Shown in pieces: positions 1 through 9,050 of a stretch of 64,000 nt of DNA. This DNA is from Mesorhizobium sp. LHD-90 (GTDB lineage Bacteria; Pseudomonadota; Alphaproteobacteria; Rhizobiales; Rhizobiaceae), in the NCBI RefSeq assembly GCF_030929505.1, contig NZ_JAVFVV010000004.1, positions 248,001 through 312,000 of the forward strand, read 5' to 3'. Position 1 is the first letter of the stretch, and the number at the start of each line of letters is the position of its first letter. The translations under genes and the position numbers were made by a program. The notes under the pieces are model-generated. The model was not told where the DNA came from. It ran no database searches and was given only the letters and a program-made list of their open reading frames with translations.

Positions 1-1110
1 TTCGACCTTGCCGCCGCGCACGCCGACATACCAGTCGTAGAGATTGCAGGTCGGGTCGCAATGGCCGGGCACCAGTTTCAGCCGGTCGTTGATTGCGAGC
101 AGGTTATCGGGATCCTCGATCTTGCCGTGTTCGTCATTGGCGGCGGCATAACGCACGCCGGGTCGGTCAAAAATCACCGGCAGGCCGCTGTCGACGGCCA
201 GCGCCTTCAGCCCGGCATCGCAGACGGCGCGGTCGGGCTCCGGCTTGCTCATCACCGCGGTGAGCACGAACAGCGCATTCTCGAAACCGCCGACCACGCC
301 GCCGCCGGCGTCGCGGATGCGGCCGTAATCGGCGTCCATGAAGATGTAGGAGCCGCATTGCAACTCGTTGTAGACGCCGGAATTGCCCTCGATCTCGAAA
401 CTGCCTGTGCCGGCGCCGCCGATTATGGCGCAGTCGAGCCCGGCTACGCCAAGCAGCCGAACCGTCTGGCGCGTCTGTTCGATGGCGATGCCGATCGCCG
501 CCCCGCGTTCGGCCGCATCGGCGATGTGCTGCGCGGCGCCCTGATAGGCCTGCAGGCCGGAAAAGATCAGGTTTTGGGCCGCGGCCACCCTCCGTGCCAG
601 GTCGACGGCAGGCGCGCCGGCGGCAACGCCGCAGCGGCGCGCGCCGCATTCGATTTCCACCAGCACTTCGATCGTGACGCCGTGCCGGACCGCGGCGGCC
701 GACAAAGCCTCGACGCCGGTGGCATCGTCGGCGCAGACGATGATGCGTGCGTGCCGCGCCAGCCGTTCGATCTTCAAGGGGTCGCGCACCTCGTTGGAGA
801 CGAGGATGTCGCGGATGCCGGCGCGCGCCAGCGCCTCCGCCTCCGACACCTTCTGGCAGCAGACGCCGCAGCCGCCGCCATGCTCGATCTGGTAGCGCGC
901 GATGTCGGCCGACTTGTGCGTCTTGGCATGCGGGCGCAGCCGTACCCCCATGCGCTCGATGGCTTCCTTCATGCGCGCGCAATTGCGCTCGAAGGCGTCG
1001 AGATCGACGATCAGCGCCGGCGTCTGAATTTCCGAAATGTCCATGCCGACTGCGGCGGGCACGTCGTAACCTACTTCCAATGCGGCAATCCTCTGATCCA
1101 TGGCGGTCAT
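1..1110 (-). CDS. DSD1/D-threonine aldolase-like PLP enzyme (3' end cut off by window)
   Basis: The frame is open from an ATG at 1110 to the left window edge, giving 370 codons without a stop. The product reads as a fold-type III PLP enzyme of the D-threonine aldolase / D-3-hydroxyaspartate aldolase / D-serine dehydratase (DSD1) family. Near residue 20 it has IQTPALIVDLDAFERN, followed by RPHAKTHKS, whose first Lys is the expected PLP Schiff-base residue. A later GGAGTGSFEIE stretch fits the phosphate-binding region. Expected activity is retro-aldol cleavage or dehydration of D-beta-hydroxy amino acids in the cytoplasm. A second in-frame ATG lies at 1101. It diverges from the ROK regulator at 1253, which may control it. 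The family is clear; the substrate is not. The C-terminal metal-binding region is mostly present but the last residues are outside the window. Confidence 0.85.
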   Translation of the reverse strand, partial: MTAMDQRIAALEVGYDVPAAVGMDISEIQTPALIVDLDAFERNCARMKEAIERMGVRLRPHAKTHKSADIARYQIEHGGGCGVCCQKVSEAEALARAGIRDILVSNEVRDPLKIERLARHARIIVCADDATGVEALSAAAVRHGVTIEVLVEIECGARRCGVAAGAPAVDLARRVAAAQNLIFSGLQAYQGAAQHIADAAERGAAIGIAIEQTRQTVRLLGVAGLDCAIIGGAGTGSFEIEGNSGVYNELQCGSYIFMDADYGRIRDAGGGVVGGFENALFVLTAVMSKPEPDRAVCDAGLKALAVDSGLPVIFDRPGVRYAAANDEHGKIEDPDNLLAINDRLKLVPGHCDPTCNLYDWYVGVRGGKVE

Positions 1111-1229
1111 GCTCCGATGGTGGCAGCCGCCGTTTTCGACCCGGCTTGCGATCGGTCGAGTTTCAGGCAAACTGCGCGTGTTTTCAATGCTCTTTGCATA
1201 TCGGATCGACTCCTCTATGGATTTTGTCA

Positions 1230-1241
1230 AGTTTCCTAACT
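1230..1241. promoter_or_regulatory. Candidate ROK operator AGTT-N4-AACT
   Basis: A perfect inverted repeat AGTT-TCCT-AACT sits 11 bp before the GTG of the ROK regulator, in the region between it and the divergent aldolase gene. It could be an autoregulatory site. A loosely similar GTTA-N7-TAAC element precedes the binding protein gene at 3630. Short palindromes arise by chance, so this is only a candidate. Confidence 0.3.
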
Positions 1242-1252
1242 AAAGGATTTCC

Positions 1253-2425
1253 GTGAAACGTGTTGAACCCCACGAAGCCGCGATCCGCGCAACCTTCACC
1301 TCCAGCGCGCGCTCCGTCTTCCGAAAGCTGTTTGCCGAGGGGCCGGCGACGCGGCCGCAGCTTTGCGCCGCGCTCGACTTGTCGCGGCCGACCATGTCCT
1401 CCTCCATCGGCGAGCTGGAGCGCGTCGGTTATGTCGAGAAGATCGGCGAGATCCAGGGCGCGCTCGGCCGCAAGGCCGGCATGTACCGGCTAGGGGCAGG
1501 CGCCGGTCATGTGATCGCGGTCGATGCCGGCTCCACCCATGTGCGGCTGCGTGTCTCAACCCTCGACCGCCGGCTGCTGCACCACCGCGTCTACCGTCTG
1601 GCCTCCAACCAGCGCTATCTCGGTCCCGAAATCAGCCAGGCGGTGGCGGAGGAGATCGAGGCGGTCCGCGCCGAGACCGAAAAGGGCTGGGGCAAGCTGC
1701 GGGCGCTCGGCATCGCGCTGCCGTCGCGTGTGGTCGAAGACGACACGGAGAAGGCGGCGACGCGGCAGGAAAACCTGTTCAGCCATTTCAAGCCGCCGGC
1801 CGACGTGCCGCTGCTGCTCGAAAACAACGTCAACTGCGCGGCGATCGCCGAGCAGAGCCACGGTGTCGCCAGGGGACACAAGGATTTCGCCTATATCCAG
1901 GTCGGCGTGAAGATCGGCATGGGCGTGGTGCTGGGCGGCCGGCTGATCCGCGGGCGCAGCGGCGCTGCCGGTGAGATCAGCCATCTTCCCTATCCCTGGG
2001 GACCGGGCCAAAAACCCGAAAATGGCGCGCTGGAGGACCATGTCGGTGCCGAGGCGCTGATGCAGCGCGTGCGCGCCGCCTGGCCCGGTGCTCGGGGGCC
2101 GGCGCCGGCCGACACCGCCGCGCTGTTCGCGCTGGCGGGACAAGGCGACGAAGACGCGCTTAGCCAAGTGAGGCGCCATGCCGAGGACATCGGCGCGATC
2201 GTCTCGGCCTGCGTCGGCGTCATCGATCCCGGCCTGTTCGTGCTCGGCGGCGGCATCGGCAGCAACCCGCTGATGCTGCCGACGGTGCGCGAGACGGTGC
2301 AACGGCTGAGCTATCCGACCGACATCGAGTCCAGCCTGCTCGGCCATGACGCTACAGTGCTGGGCATCGAGAAGATCGCCGCCGACCATGCGTGTGAGAT
2401 GCTGGTGGGGACGGTCACGGACTGA
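1253..2425 (+). CDS. ROK family transcriptional regulator (NagC/XylR type)
   Basis: A 390-residue protein with an N-terminal winged helix-turn-helix (about residues 15-80, with the recognition-helix-like LSRPTMSSSIGELE) followed by a ROK sugar-kinase-like domain from about residue 88 (VIAVDAGSTHVRLRVS, then LENNVNCAAIAE and VLGGGIG). ROK repressors usually release DNA on binding a sugar or phosphosugar. The gene starts with GTG, diverges from the aldolase gene and lies upstream of the importer operon at 3715-10049, which it probably controls. The inducer is unknown; the downstream kinase and SIS genes suggest an amino sugar or its phosphate. Confidence 0.88.
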   Translation: MKRVEPHEAAIRATFTSSARSVFRKLFAEGPATRPQLCAALDLSRPTMSSSIGELERVGYVEKIGEIQGALGRKAGMYRLGAGAGHVIAVDAGSTHVRLRVSTLDRRLLHHRVYRLASNQRYLGPEISQAVAEEIEAVRAETEKGWGKLRALGIALPSRVVEDDTEKAATRQENLFSHFKPPADVPLLLENNVNCAAIAEQSHGVARGHKDFAYIQVGVKIGMGVVLGGRLIRGRSGAAGEISHLPYPWGPGQKPENGALEDHVGAEALMQRVRAAWPGARGPAPADTAALFALAGQGDEDALSQVRRHAEDIGAIVSACVGVIDPGLFVLGGGIGSNPLMLPTVRETVQRLSYPTDIESSLLGHDATVLGIEKIAADHACEMLVGTVTD

Positions 2426-2547
2426 CGCAGTCTAGAATCGATTGAGTTTCCGCTCTCGAGCCACAGGCTGCACCCATTACGGACTGGGCGCCTTTGCGCC
2501 ACGACACTGCGTTCAAGAATTGCTGCAAGCACGACGGAACGAGTTCG

Positions 2548-3474
2548 ATGATTGAGGACAATGGCCTGCCTTCTGACTGGGCGACCGCGGCAGGCAACTA
2601 TCTCGCTCGAAACCAGCAATTGAGCGATGACGGCAAATCTTGGGACCATACATTCACGTCTGCCTATGAAATGAGTTGCGAGGCGTTGGCAGCTCTTGGA
2701 TATGCAGAAGAAACTGACCGGGGCGCCGTGCCTCTGAAAGACCCTAGACTACCCGAAGTTCTCCCGCGTTGGGACGATGTATGCGCGGTTGTGCTCAAGC
2801 TAGCCGATCAACGAGGGCAGCTGCGGTATCGCCTTCCGGATGGCAACGTGCCGCCTGTAAAAGTGCGGGGGTTCGTAATTCGCGCGGTGGTAGTCGCGCC
2901 TCCGCCAGCAGCGAATATCAATGCGGCTGAAGGCCTTGGACCTGCATACGCGATGCCAGACGTCCAATCGGTGTTGCAGGCATTGGGGTTGGTAAGCAAT
3001 GGAATGTGGACGACGATTGCCGAAACCATCTGCTGGCGGGATCAACCCAGAGAATGGGGTGGAGATTTCACATCCGACCGAAGGTTTGTTGCCGCCATCA
3101 AGCGCGCGGCGAACTCAATGCCCGAAGACATTAGAGACGAGATGGATCGGCTTGCGGCGATCACCGAAAGTGATATCGCCACGGCCTTGGCAAACAGCAA
3201 GGCATGGTACGAAGAACAGCGCGCCAAATACGGTCCGAAAGCGCTAATCCGTGCTTTCACAACAAATGAACAGGCGCGCAGGAGCATTGAATCCGGTCGC
3301 CGACACAGTCTCGATTGGCTGTTCTTCCGTCGCTGGCGTCTCAGCGATGGTTGGTTGACGGTTGAGGAGGCAAAAAAAGCCCTGGAGGTTTTTCATGATC
3401 CCCTGGCCATCGCAATGCGGCGCGCGGTAGTCGAGTGGCTCTACCCCGACTTGCCCTTCCTGTGGGAGAGATAG
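2548..3474 (+). CDS. Hypothetical protein, lower-GC orphan
   Basis: I do not recognise this protein of 308 residues. No signal peptide or membrane segment is apparent; it is soluble, rich in Trp and charged residues, and ends in LYPDLPFLWER. The frame is also open from 2494, but the ATG at 2548 (MIEDNGLPSDW) looks more natural. Base composition is visibly less GC-rich than both flanks and codon use is less biased, which suggests later acquisition between the ROK regulator and the operon it would otherwise adjoin. Coding is supported by a long open frame and coherent amino acid composition. No function is assigned. Confidence 0.6.
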   Translation: MIEDNGLPSDWATAAGNYLARNQQLSDDGKSWDHTFTSAYEMSCEALAALGYAEETDRGAVPLKDPRLPEVLPRWDDVCAVVLKLADQRGQLRYRLPDGNVPPVKVRGFVIRAVVVAPPPAANINAAEGLGPAYAMPDVQSVLQALGLVSNGMWTTIAETICWRDQPREWGGDFTSDRRFVAAIKRAANSMPEDIRDEMDRLAAITESDIATALANSKAWYEEQRAKYGPKALIRAFTTNEQARRSIESGRRHSLDWLFFRRWRLSDGWLTVEEAKKALEVFHDPLAIAMRRAVVEWLYPDLPFLWER

Positions 3475-3629
3475 CGCTCCCAAGTCGGCAGTGGTGGTCC
3501 ACTTTCTACCCCATAGCCGAAATTCGAACCGAGACGCTGCCTTAAACTCCGTCCGCCTCACCCATCCCCGTCGCAGCGCCGCAAAAAGAGCCGCCCGATC
3601 ACAATCCCCTTGCGCATCCGATTTTGTTT

Positions 3630-3644
3630 GTTAAGCTGCGTAAC
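3630..3644. promoter_or_regulatory. Candidate operator/promoter region before sugar ABC operon
   Basis: GTTA-N7-TAAC lies about 70 bp before the binding protein start, next to an AT-rich stretch CATAAT at 3644-3649 that could act as a -10 element. This is the only AT-rich spot in the 240-bp gap 3475-3714, so transcription of the importer operon probably starts here. The rest of that gap shows nothing recognisable. Confidence 0.3.
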
Positions 3645-3714
3645 ATAATAGGGATCGACACCGCGAGGGCGCGGCGCCGGTAACCGGGAACATCAACACG
3701 CACTGGAGGTATCG

Positions 3715-4990
3715 ATGACGACGGCTTGGAGTTTGGGCAGGGTGAGCCTTGCCGCGCTGGCGCTTGCAGCGTCACTCGGCGGCGCGAAGGCTGAGGATGC
3801 GGTGACGCTGGAATACTGGGTCTATTCCGACTTCGCCCAGGGCGAGGCGCTGAAGCTGCAGCAGGCCTTCATCGAGGAATTCCGCAAGACGCATCCCAAC
3901 GTCACCGTCAACATCACAGGCAAGGGCGATGACGACCTGACCACCGGCCAGGTGACGGGCGCCGCCAGCGGTACGCTGCCGGACGTGTTCATGAACGGCG
4001 TGGCGGTGGGTGCTCAACTGGTCGAGGCTGGCGCGCTCAACAACATCTATGCCGACTTCATGGCGACGCCGCAGGATTTTCGCGACTCCTTCGATCCGGC
4101 ACTGATTGCCATGTGCTCGCCGAAGCCGGAGACCATGTATTGCCTGCCCTATACCGGCTACGGCTCCTTCATGTTCCGCAATCTCACCGTGCTCGAGGAA
4201 GCCGGTGTCGACATTTCGAAGCCGCCGAAGGACTGGGCCGACTGGCTGTCGCAGATGGAGAAGGTGAAGGCCAAGGGCAAGTTCGCCGTGCCGGACCAGA
4301 CGCAGGCCTGGCAGTCGATCGTCGACACCTATTCCGGCGTAGCGACCAGGGACGAATGGGGGGGCGGATTTCGAGGCCAAGACCACCAAGGTCAATCCGG
4401 AAAAATACGCCCAGGCGCTTCAGATGTTCGTCGACATGAAGCCCTACAACAGCGGCACCAGCCGCAACGACCAGGCCACCAAAGATCTGTTCATCAGCAA
4501 CCAGCTCGCCTTCCACCTGGTCGGTCCGTGGGTCAACCCGACCTATGCGGAGGCCGCCAAGGCATCCGGCCTGAAATACGATTATGTGTTGGTTCCCGGT
4601 AAGGCCGAGGGCGATTTCGGCGGCATCAAGGGTTACGAGTTCATCGGCGTCGCCCCCGGCAAGAACGCCAAGGTCGCGTTCGAGTTCGCAGCCTACGTCA
4701 CCGCCAAGGAACAGATGCTGCGCTGGGCGAAGCTGCTGTCGCGTTACAATGCAAGTGCCGCCGCCATGGTCGATCCATCGGTCGCCAGCGACCCGCTGAT
4801 CGCCATCACCAACAAAGCGGCAGAAAACGCCATAGACGGCATGCCGCCCTATTTCGTCGGGGCCTACCCGAACTGCTACCGTTCGATCCTGACCGACAAC
4901 GCACAGGCGGCGGCCGACGGCGAGTTTTCGCCGCAGGAAGGCGCGACCGCGCTCGTCGAGGAACTGAACGAATGCCTGGCCGGCGGCTGA
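3715..4990 (+). pseudogene. Sugar ABC transporter substrate-binding protein, frameshifted
   Basis: Two overlapping frames together encode one extracellular sugar-binding protein (family 1, UgpB/MalE type) of about 424 residues. The N-terminal part has a signal peptide ending near GGAKA and continues EDAVTLEYWVYSDF to about residue 215 (TRDEWGG). The sequence then leaves frame within a run of seven G at 4358-4364. Removing one G restores DEWGADFEAKTTKVNPEKY and joins the downstream frame (MFVDMKPYNSG to ELNECLAGG, stop 4990). The rest is intact, with no other stop, so this is either a very recent mutation, a phase-variable tract or a sequencing error. As written, the protein would end at 4602 with a garbled tail and probably not bind substrate. 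First gene of the importer operon that continues to 10049. Confidence 0.85.
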
Positions 4991-5012
4991 TCGGTTAGGC
5001 TGAAATCCAGAT

Positions 5013-5037
5013 CGGCCGACCCGACTTGGGCCGGCCG
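5013..5037 (+). promoter_or_regulatory. Intercistronic hairpin after binding protein gene
   Basis: A 10-bp stem with one mismatch (CGGCCGACCC, loop gactt, GGGCCGGCCG) lies between the binding protein and the first permease, without a U tract. Such hairpins often stabilise the upstream binding-protein message or reduce read-through into permease genes. Similar hairpins follow two other binding protein genes in this window. Confidence 0.5.
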
Positions 5038-5055
5038 GCATTCCTGAGGCGTCGC

Positions 5056-5943
5056 ATGATCGAGAAGAAACACATTCCGCACCTGCTGATGGTGTTTCCG
5101 TTCATGGCGCTGTTTGCCGTGTTCTTTCTCTATCCGATCGTCAGCGGCCTCATCTACTCGTTCCATGACTGGAACGCGACAACGCAGATGCGCTTCGTCG
5201 GCCTCGGCAATTACGAGCGCATCATCGCCTCGCGCGACTTCAAGAAGGCGATGTGGAATCTCGGGACCTACATCGTCATCACCGTGCCGCTCGGCATCGC
5301 GGTCTCCTTCTGCCTCGCCCTGCTGGTCGACAGTTTCAAAGGCTTCTGGTCGAACTTTTTCCGCAGCGCCTTCTTCATGCCGGTGGTGCTGCCGATGTTC
5401 CTGGCCGCCACGATCTGGCGCTGGATCTACACACCCAACATCGGCCTGTTGAACACCATCCGCGGCTGGTTCGGGCTGGAATCGGTGCAGTTCCTCAACG
5501 ACACGAGCACGATGCTCTATTCGCTGATCGCCGTCGACGTGTGGGTATCGGCCGGCTTCAACATGGTCATCATCCTGGCCGGGCTGAAGAACATCCCCAA
5601 GCACTATTATGAGGCGGCGCGGCTCGACGGCGCGAGCAAGCTCCAGGAGGTGTTTTACGTCACCATCCCGATGCTCTATCCCGTACTGTTCTTCGTCACC
5701 ACCTATGGCGTGATCTCGGCGCTGCAGGTGTTCGACACGCCCTGGCTGCTGACCGGATCGTCCTTCTCCGACTATGGCGGGCGCCAGAACGCGCTGCTTT
5801 TCCCGGTCATGGACATGATGGGGCGCGGTTTCGGCGAGCTGAAATTTGGCCAGGCCTCCGCCTACGGTTTCCTGCTCACCGCCGTCATCGTGGTGGTCAC
5901 GGCCGGCATGTTCGCCTTCCGCAGAAAGGGATACGACGCATGA
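5056..5943 (+). CDS. Sugar ABC transporter permease (MalF/UgpA type)
   Basis: Inner-membrane permease of 295 residues. The first membrane segment is MVFPFMALFAVFFLYPIVSGLIY-like, and the cytoplasmic EAA loop that docks on the ATPase reads YYEAARLDGASKLQEVFYVTIP. The frame is open from a TTG at 5026, but the ATG at 5056 with a GAGG upstream fits the family start (MIEKKH). It overlaps the next permease by ATGA, so the two are translationally coupled. The family assignment (carbohydrate uptake 1) is solid; the sugar is unknown. Confidence 0.92.
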   Translation: MIEKKHIPHLLMVFPFMALFAVFFLYPIVSGLIYSFHDWNATTQMRFVGLGNYERIIASRDFKKAMWNLGTYIVITVPLGIAVSFCLALLVDSFKGFWSNFFRSAFFMPVVLPMFLAATIWRWIYTPNIGLLNTIRGWFGLESVQFLNDTSTMLYSLIAVDVWVSAGFNMVIILAGLKNIPKHYYEAARLDGASKLQEVFYVTIPMLYPVLFFVTTYGVISALQVFDTPWLLTGSSFSDYGGRQNALLFPVMDMMGRGFGELKFGQASAYGFLLTAVIVVVTAGMFAFRRKGYDA

Positions 5944-6818
5944 GCGCCTCCCTGACGATGATCGGCCAGCGCACGCAGGCGGCCGGCTGGGATTTTTCGG
6001 TATGGACCGTGCTGAAATGGGCGGTGGCCATTTGCCTTACCGTCGTGGCCGTCTTCCCGATCGTCTGGATGGTCAATGTGGTGTTCGCCGAGCCGGGCGT
6101 GCCGGTCTCGATCAATCCGCGCCTGGTGCCGACCTCCTTCAGCCACGGGGTGGAGAAGATCCGCATGATCTTCACCGAGACGCCCTATCTGCGCGCCTAT
6201 TACGTCTCGATCGCCTACAGCCTGCTGACCATCGCCGGCGTGCTGATCGTCGGCTCGATGGCGGCCTTCGAGTTCGCTTTGTTCGAGTTTCCCGGCAAGC
6301 GGCCGATGTTCGCCGTAGTGATGCTGTCGCTGATGGTGCCGTCGGCGGTGACGCTGATCCCGCGCTATCTGCTGACCGCCGATCTCGGCTGGCTGAACAC
6401 CATGCAGGGCCTCGTCGTGCCGGGGCTGGCTTCGGCCTTCGGCCTGTTCATGCTGATCCAGTTCATGAAGTCGATCCCGAAAGAAATGATCGAGGCTGCG
6501 CGGCTCGACGGCGCCAGCCATTTCCAGATCTATCTGCACGTCGCGCTGCCGCTGTCGAAGAACGCGCTGGTGACGCTGGCCATCCTCACCTTCATGCAGA
6601 CCTGGGGCAACTTCATCTGGCCGCTGATCGTTGCGCCGAGCCCGCAGCTCTACACGGTGGGCCAGGTGGTCGGCCTGTTCAACGCACCGTTCTCGCATGT
6701 CACGGTCGACGTGGTGATGGCCGCAAACCTTCTCGCCGCGCTGCCACCGCTGATCTTCTTCCTGCTGTTCCAGCGCAAGATCGTCGAGGGCATCGCCATG
6801 TCGGGCACCAAGGGCTGA
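5940..6818 (+). CDS. Sugar ABC transporter permease (MalG/UgpE type)
   Basis: Second permease of the importer, 292 residues, with about six membrane segments and the EAA loop IEAARLDGASHFQIYLHVALPLS. It starts inside the stop of the preceding permease (ATGA) and pairs with it to form the translocation channel. The gene ends 84 bp before the ATPase start. The C-terminus (FQRKIVEGIAMSGTKG) is the usual ending of this family, so it is complete. Confidence 0.92.
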   Translation: MSASLTMIGQRTQAAGWDFSVWTVLKWAVAICLTVVAVFPIVWMVNVVFAEPGVPVSINPRLVPTSFSHGVEKIRMIFTETPYLRAYYVSIAYSLLTIAGVLIVGSMAAFEFALFEFPGKRPMFAVVMLSLMVPSAVTLIPRYLLTADLGWLNTMQGLVVPGLASAFGLFMLIQFMKSIPKEMIEAARLDGASHFQIYLHVALPLSKNALVTLAILTFMQTWGNFIWPLIVAPSPQLYTVGQVVGLFNAPFSHVTVDVVMAANLLAALPPLIFFLLFQRKIVEGIAMSGTKG

Positions 6819-6902
6819 GCCGCATGGTGCCCATCCTCTCCTTTGTCCGTGCGCGTGAGCCCAAAAGCTCGCCAGTCCCGCAAATCAGTTCCCGAGGTCG
6901 CC

Positions 6903-7997
6903 ATGGCCCAGCTTGAAATCGTCGACGTCTCGAAATCCTACGGCACTGTCGAGGTGCTGAAAAACGTCAACCTGTCGATCTCGTCCGGTGAATTCGTCGT
7001 CTTCGTCGGCCCGTCGGGCTGCGGAAAGTCGACGCTGCTGCGCATGATCTCCGGACTTGAAGAAATCGCCGACGGCGAGATCCGGCTGGACGGCAAGGTG
7101 GTGAACCGGGTCGACCCGGCCAGACGCGGGGTCGCCATGGTGTTCCAGTCCTACGCGCTCTATCCGCACATGACCGCCTTCCAGAACATGGCCTTCAGCC
7201 TGAGCATGGCGCGCGAGCCGAAGGCGCTGATCAAGGAGAAGGTCGGCCGCGCGGCGGAGATCCTGCGGCTGGAAAAGCTTCTGGAGCGCCGCCCCGGCGA
7301 GCTTTCCGGCGGCCAGAAGCAGCGCGTCGCCATAGGCCGCGCCATCGTGCGCGAGCCGAAGGTCTTTCTGTTCGACGAGCCGCTTTCGAATCTGGACACG
7401 GAACTGCGCGTGCAGATGCGCGCCGAGTTGATCCAGCTTCACGACAAGCTCGGCACCACGATGATCTACGTCACCCACGACCAGGTCGAGGCGATGACGC
7501 TGGCCGACAAGATGGTGGTGATGAATGGCGGCATCATCCAGCAATGCGGCAGCCCGCTCGATCTCTATGATGATCCCGACAACAAGTTCGTCGCCGGTTT
7601 CATCGGCTCGCCCAAGATGAATTTTCTGAGGGCGACGGTGGAGGCTGTGCATGGCGGCAGGATCACCGTTGCGGATGTCGGCGGCGGCGGCCGATTCGAC
7701 CTGCCGTTCGCCGGGTTCAACGCTTCGGTGCGCGAGGTCGAGCTCGGCATAAGGCCCGACTATGTGGAGATCGCGAGCGAGGTCGGCCGGCCCGGCACGC
7801 TTGAGACGAAAGTTGCCTTCGTCGAGGAACTCGGCGACGTCACCTACATCCACACTGACACGGCCAGCGGCGAGCGGCTGGTGATTCGCAGCAACAAGGC
7901 GCGATACCGCGGCGGCGCGCAATGCGTGGCGAGCCTCGATCCGGCGGGCATATTGCTGTTCGACCGGTCCGGTGCGCGGATCAGAAGCACCCATTGA
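6903..7997 (+). CDS. Sugar ABC transporter ATPase (UgpC/MalK type)
   Basis: ATP-binding subunit of 364 residues. It shows Walker A GPSGCGKST, the signature LSGGQKQR, Walker B followed by DEPLSNLD, and the switch histidine in YVTHDQ. After about residue 240 comes the OB-fold (TOBE) regulatory extension typical of MalK/UgpC, with GIRPDYVEI. The frame is open from 6843, but MAQLEIVDVSKSYG at 6903 matches the family start. It would power the two permeases just upstream. Confidence 0.92.
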   Translation: MAQLEIVDVSKSYGTVEVLKNVNLSISSGEFVVFVGPSGCGKSTLLRMISGLEEIADGEIRLDGKVVNRVDPARRGVAMVFQSYALYPHMTAFQNMAFSLSMAREPKALIKEKVGRAAEILRLEKLLERRPGELSGGQKQRVAIGRAIVREPKVFLFDEPLSNLDTELRVQMRAELIQLHDKLGTTMIYVTHDQVEAMTLADKMVVMNGGIIQQCGSPLDLYDDPDNKFVAGFIGSPKMNFLRATVEAVHGGRITVADVGGGGRFDLPFAGFNASVREVELGIRPDYVEIASEVGRPGTLETKVAFVEELGDVTYIHTDTASGERLVIRSNKARYRGGAQCVASLDPAGILLFDRSGARIRSTH

Positions 7998-8094
7998 GCA
8001 GGCATATGCGAACCAACACGACATCGCGTCCGGGCAGCCGGACGCGCGGCGCCACCGGCTTGACGCTGTCGGCAGGCAGATGCGGAGGAACCGC

Positions 8095-9021
8095 GTGACC
8101 GCGCTCGGCATCGACATTGGTGGGACGAAGACGCATCTGCGTTTCTACGACCCGGCCGGCGCCGCGCGCGACCTGGTGCTGCCGAGCGCCGAATGGCGGC
8201 TGCGCGACTGGGACAAGGACGCCGTCGCGCTGCTCGGCATCGCGCAAAATTTCGCAGGCGACATCGCGGCGCTGGCGGTGGGCGCGCATGGCTGCGACGA
8301 CGCGGCCGAATGCGAGGCGTTCCAGGCGGCCTTTGCACGCCATGCGAAATTTCCGGTGACGGTGGTCAACGACGCGGAACTGCTGCCTGCGGCACTCGGC
8401 TACGAGCACCAGATCGGGCTGGTTGCCGGCACCGGATCGATCGCGGTCTGCCGGGATGCGAAGGTCGGCATGCTGGTCGCCGGCGGCTGGGGCTGGGTGA
8501 TTGGCGACGAGGGCAGCGCGTCGGGCCTGATGCGCGAGGCGGCGCGAACGATCAGCCTGCATCTCGACAGCGGCGGCTCGATGGCCGAGCCGCTGGTCGA
8601 GCTGATGTTCGAGGCGCTGTCGATTCCGAGCGCGGCACGCATCGGCTCGGTGGTCGCCCGCCAGGGCGGGGCGGCGGCACTGGGAAAACACGCGCCGGTG
8701 CTGTTCGAGGCGGAAAGGCGCGGCTCGCTGCTTGCCCGCCAGGTGATCCGCGATGGGGCGCGGCATCTGGCCGATCTGGTGGCGCGGCTGAAGAGGAACG
8801 GCGCCGAGGCCGATGTTGTGGTCGCCGGCGGTGGCGTGATCGTCGCCCAGCAGAGCCTCGCCAACGCGTTTCTGGACGAGATTTCAAGGCGTTACGGCGG
8901 GGCGATGACGGCAAGAATCTATACCGGCCCGCCGGTGGAAGGCGCCTGTCGGCTGGCGGCAAAGCTCGCCGGCCACGCCGAACCGCCGGCCGCGATCGGC
9001 CGCCCGGCCGTATCCTCTTGA
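8095..9021 (+). CDS. BadF/BadG/BcrA/BcrD-type sugar kinase (N-acetylglucosamine kinase-like)
   Basis: Cytoplasmic ASKHA-fold kinase of 308 residues. The N-terminal phosphate loop is LGIDIGGTKTHLRF, followed by VVNDAELLPAALG, the adenosine-site motif GTGSIAV and GGWGWVIGDEGSASGLMREA, the usual pattern of eukaryote-like N-acetylglucosamine kinases in bacteria. The frame is open from 7972, but a GTG at 8095 preceded by GGAGGA at 8084 starts exactly at the conserved domain. In this operon it most likely phosphorylates the imported sugar, and the SIS protein next door would act on the phosphosugar. Amino-sugar specificity is inferred. Confidence 0.8.
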   Translation: MTALGIDIGGTKTHLRFYDPAGAARDLVLPSAEWRLRDWDKDAVALLGIAQNFAGDIAALAVGAHGCDDAAECEAFQAAFARHAKFPVTVVNDAELLPAALGYEHQIGLVAGTGSIAVCRDAKVGMLVAGGWGWVIGDEGSASGLMREAARTISLHLDSGGSMAEPLVELMFEALSIPSAARIGSVVARQGGAAALGKHAPVLFEAERRGSLLARQVIRDGARHLADLVARLKRNGAEADVVVAGGGVIVAQQSLANAFLDEISRRYGGAMTARIYTGPPVEGACRLAAKLAGHAEPPAAIGRPAVSS

Positions 9022-9050
9022 ATTTTTGAAGACAATCGGAAAGGCAAGTC

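Noticed and set aside
61-1239. 392-codon plus-strand open frame at the left edge
   Set aside because: The minus strand encodes a recognisable PLP enzyme across this span, open to the window edge; the plus frame is its shadow.
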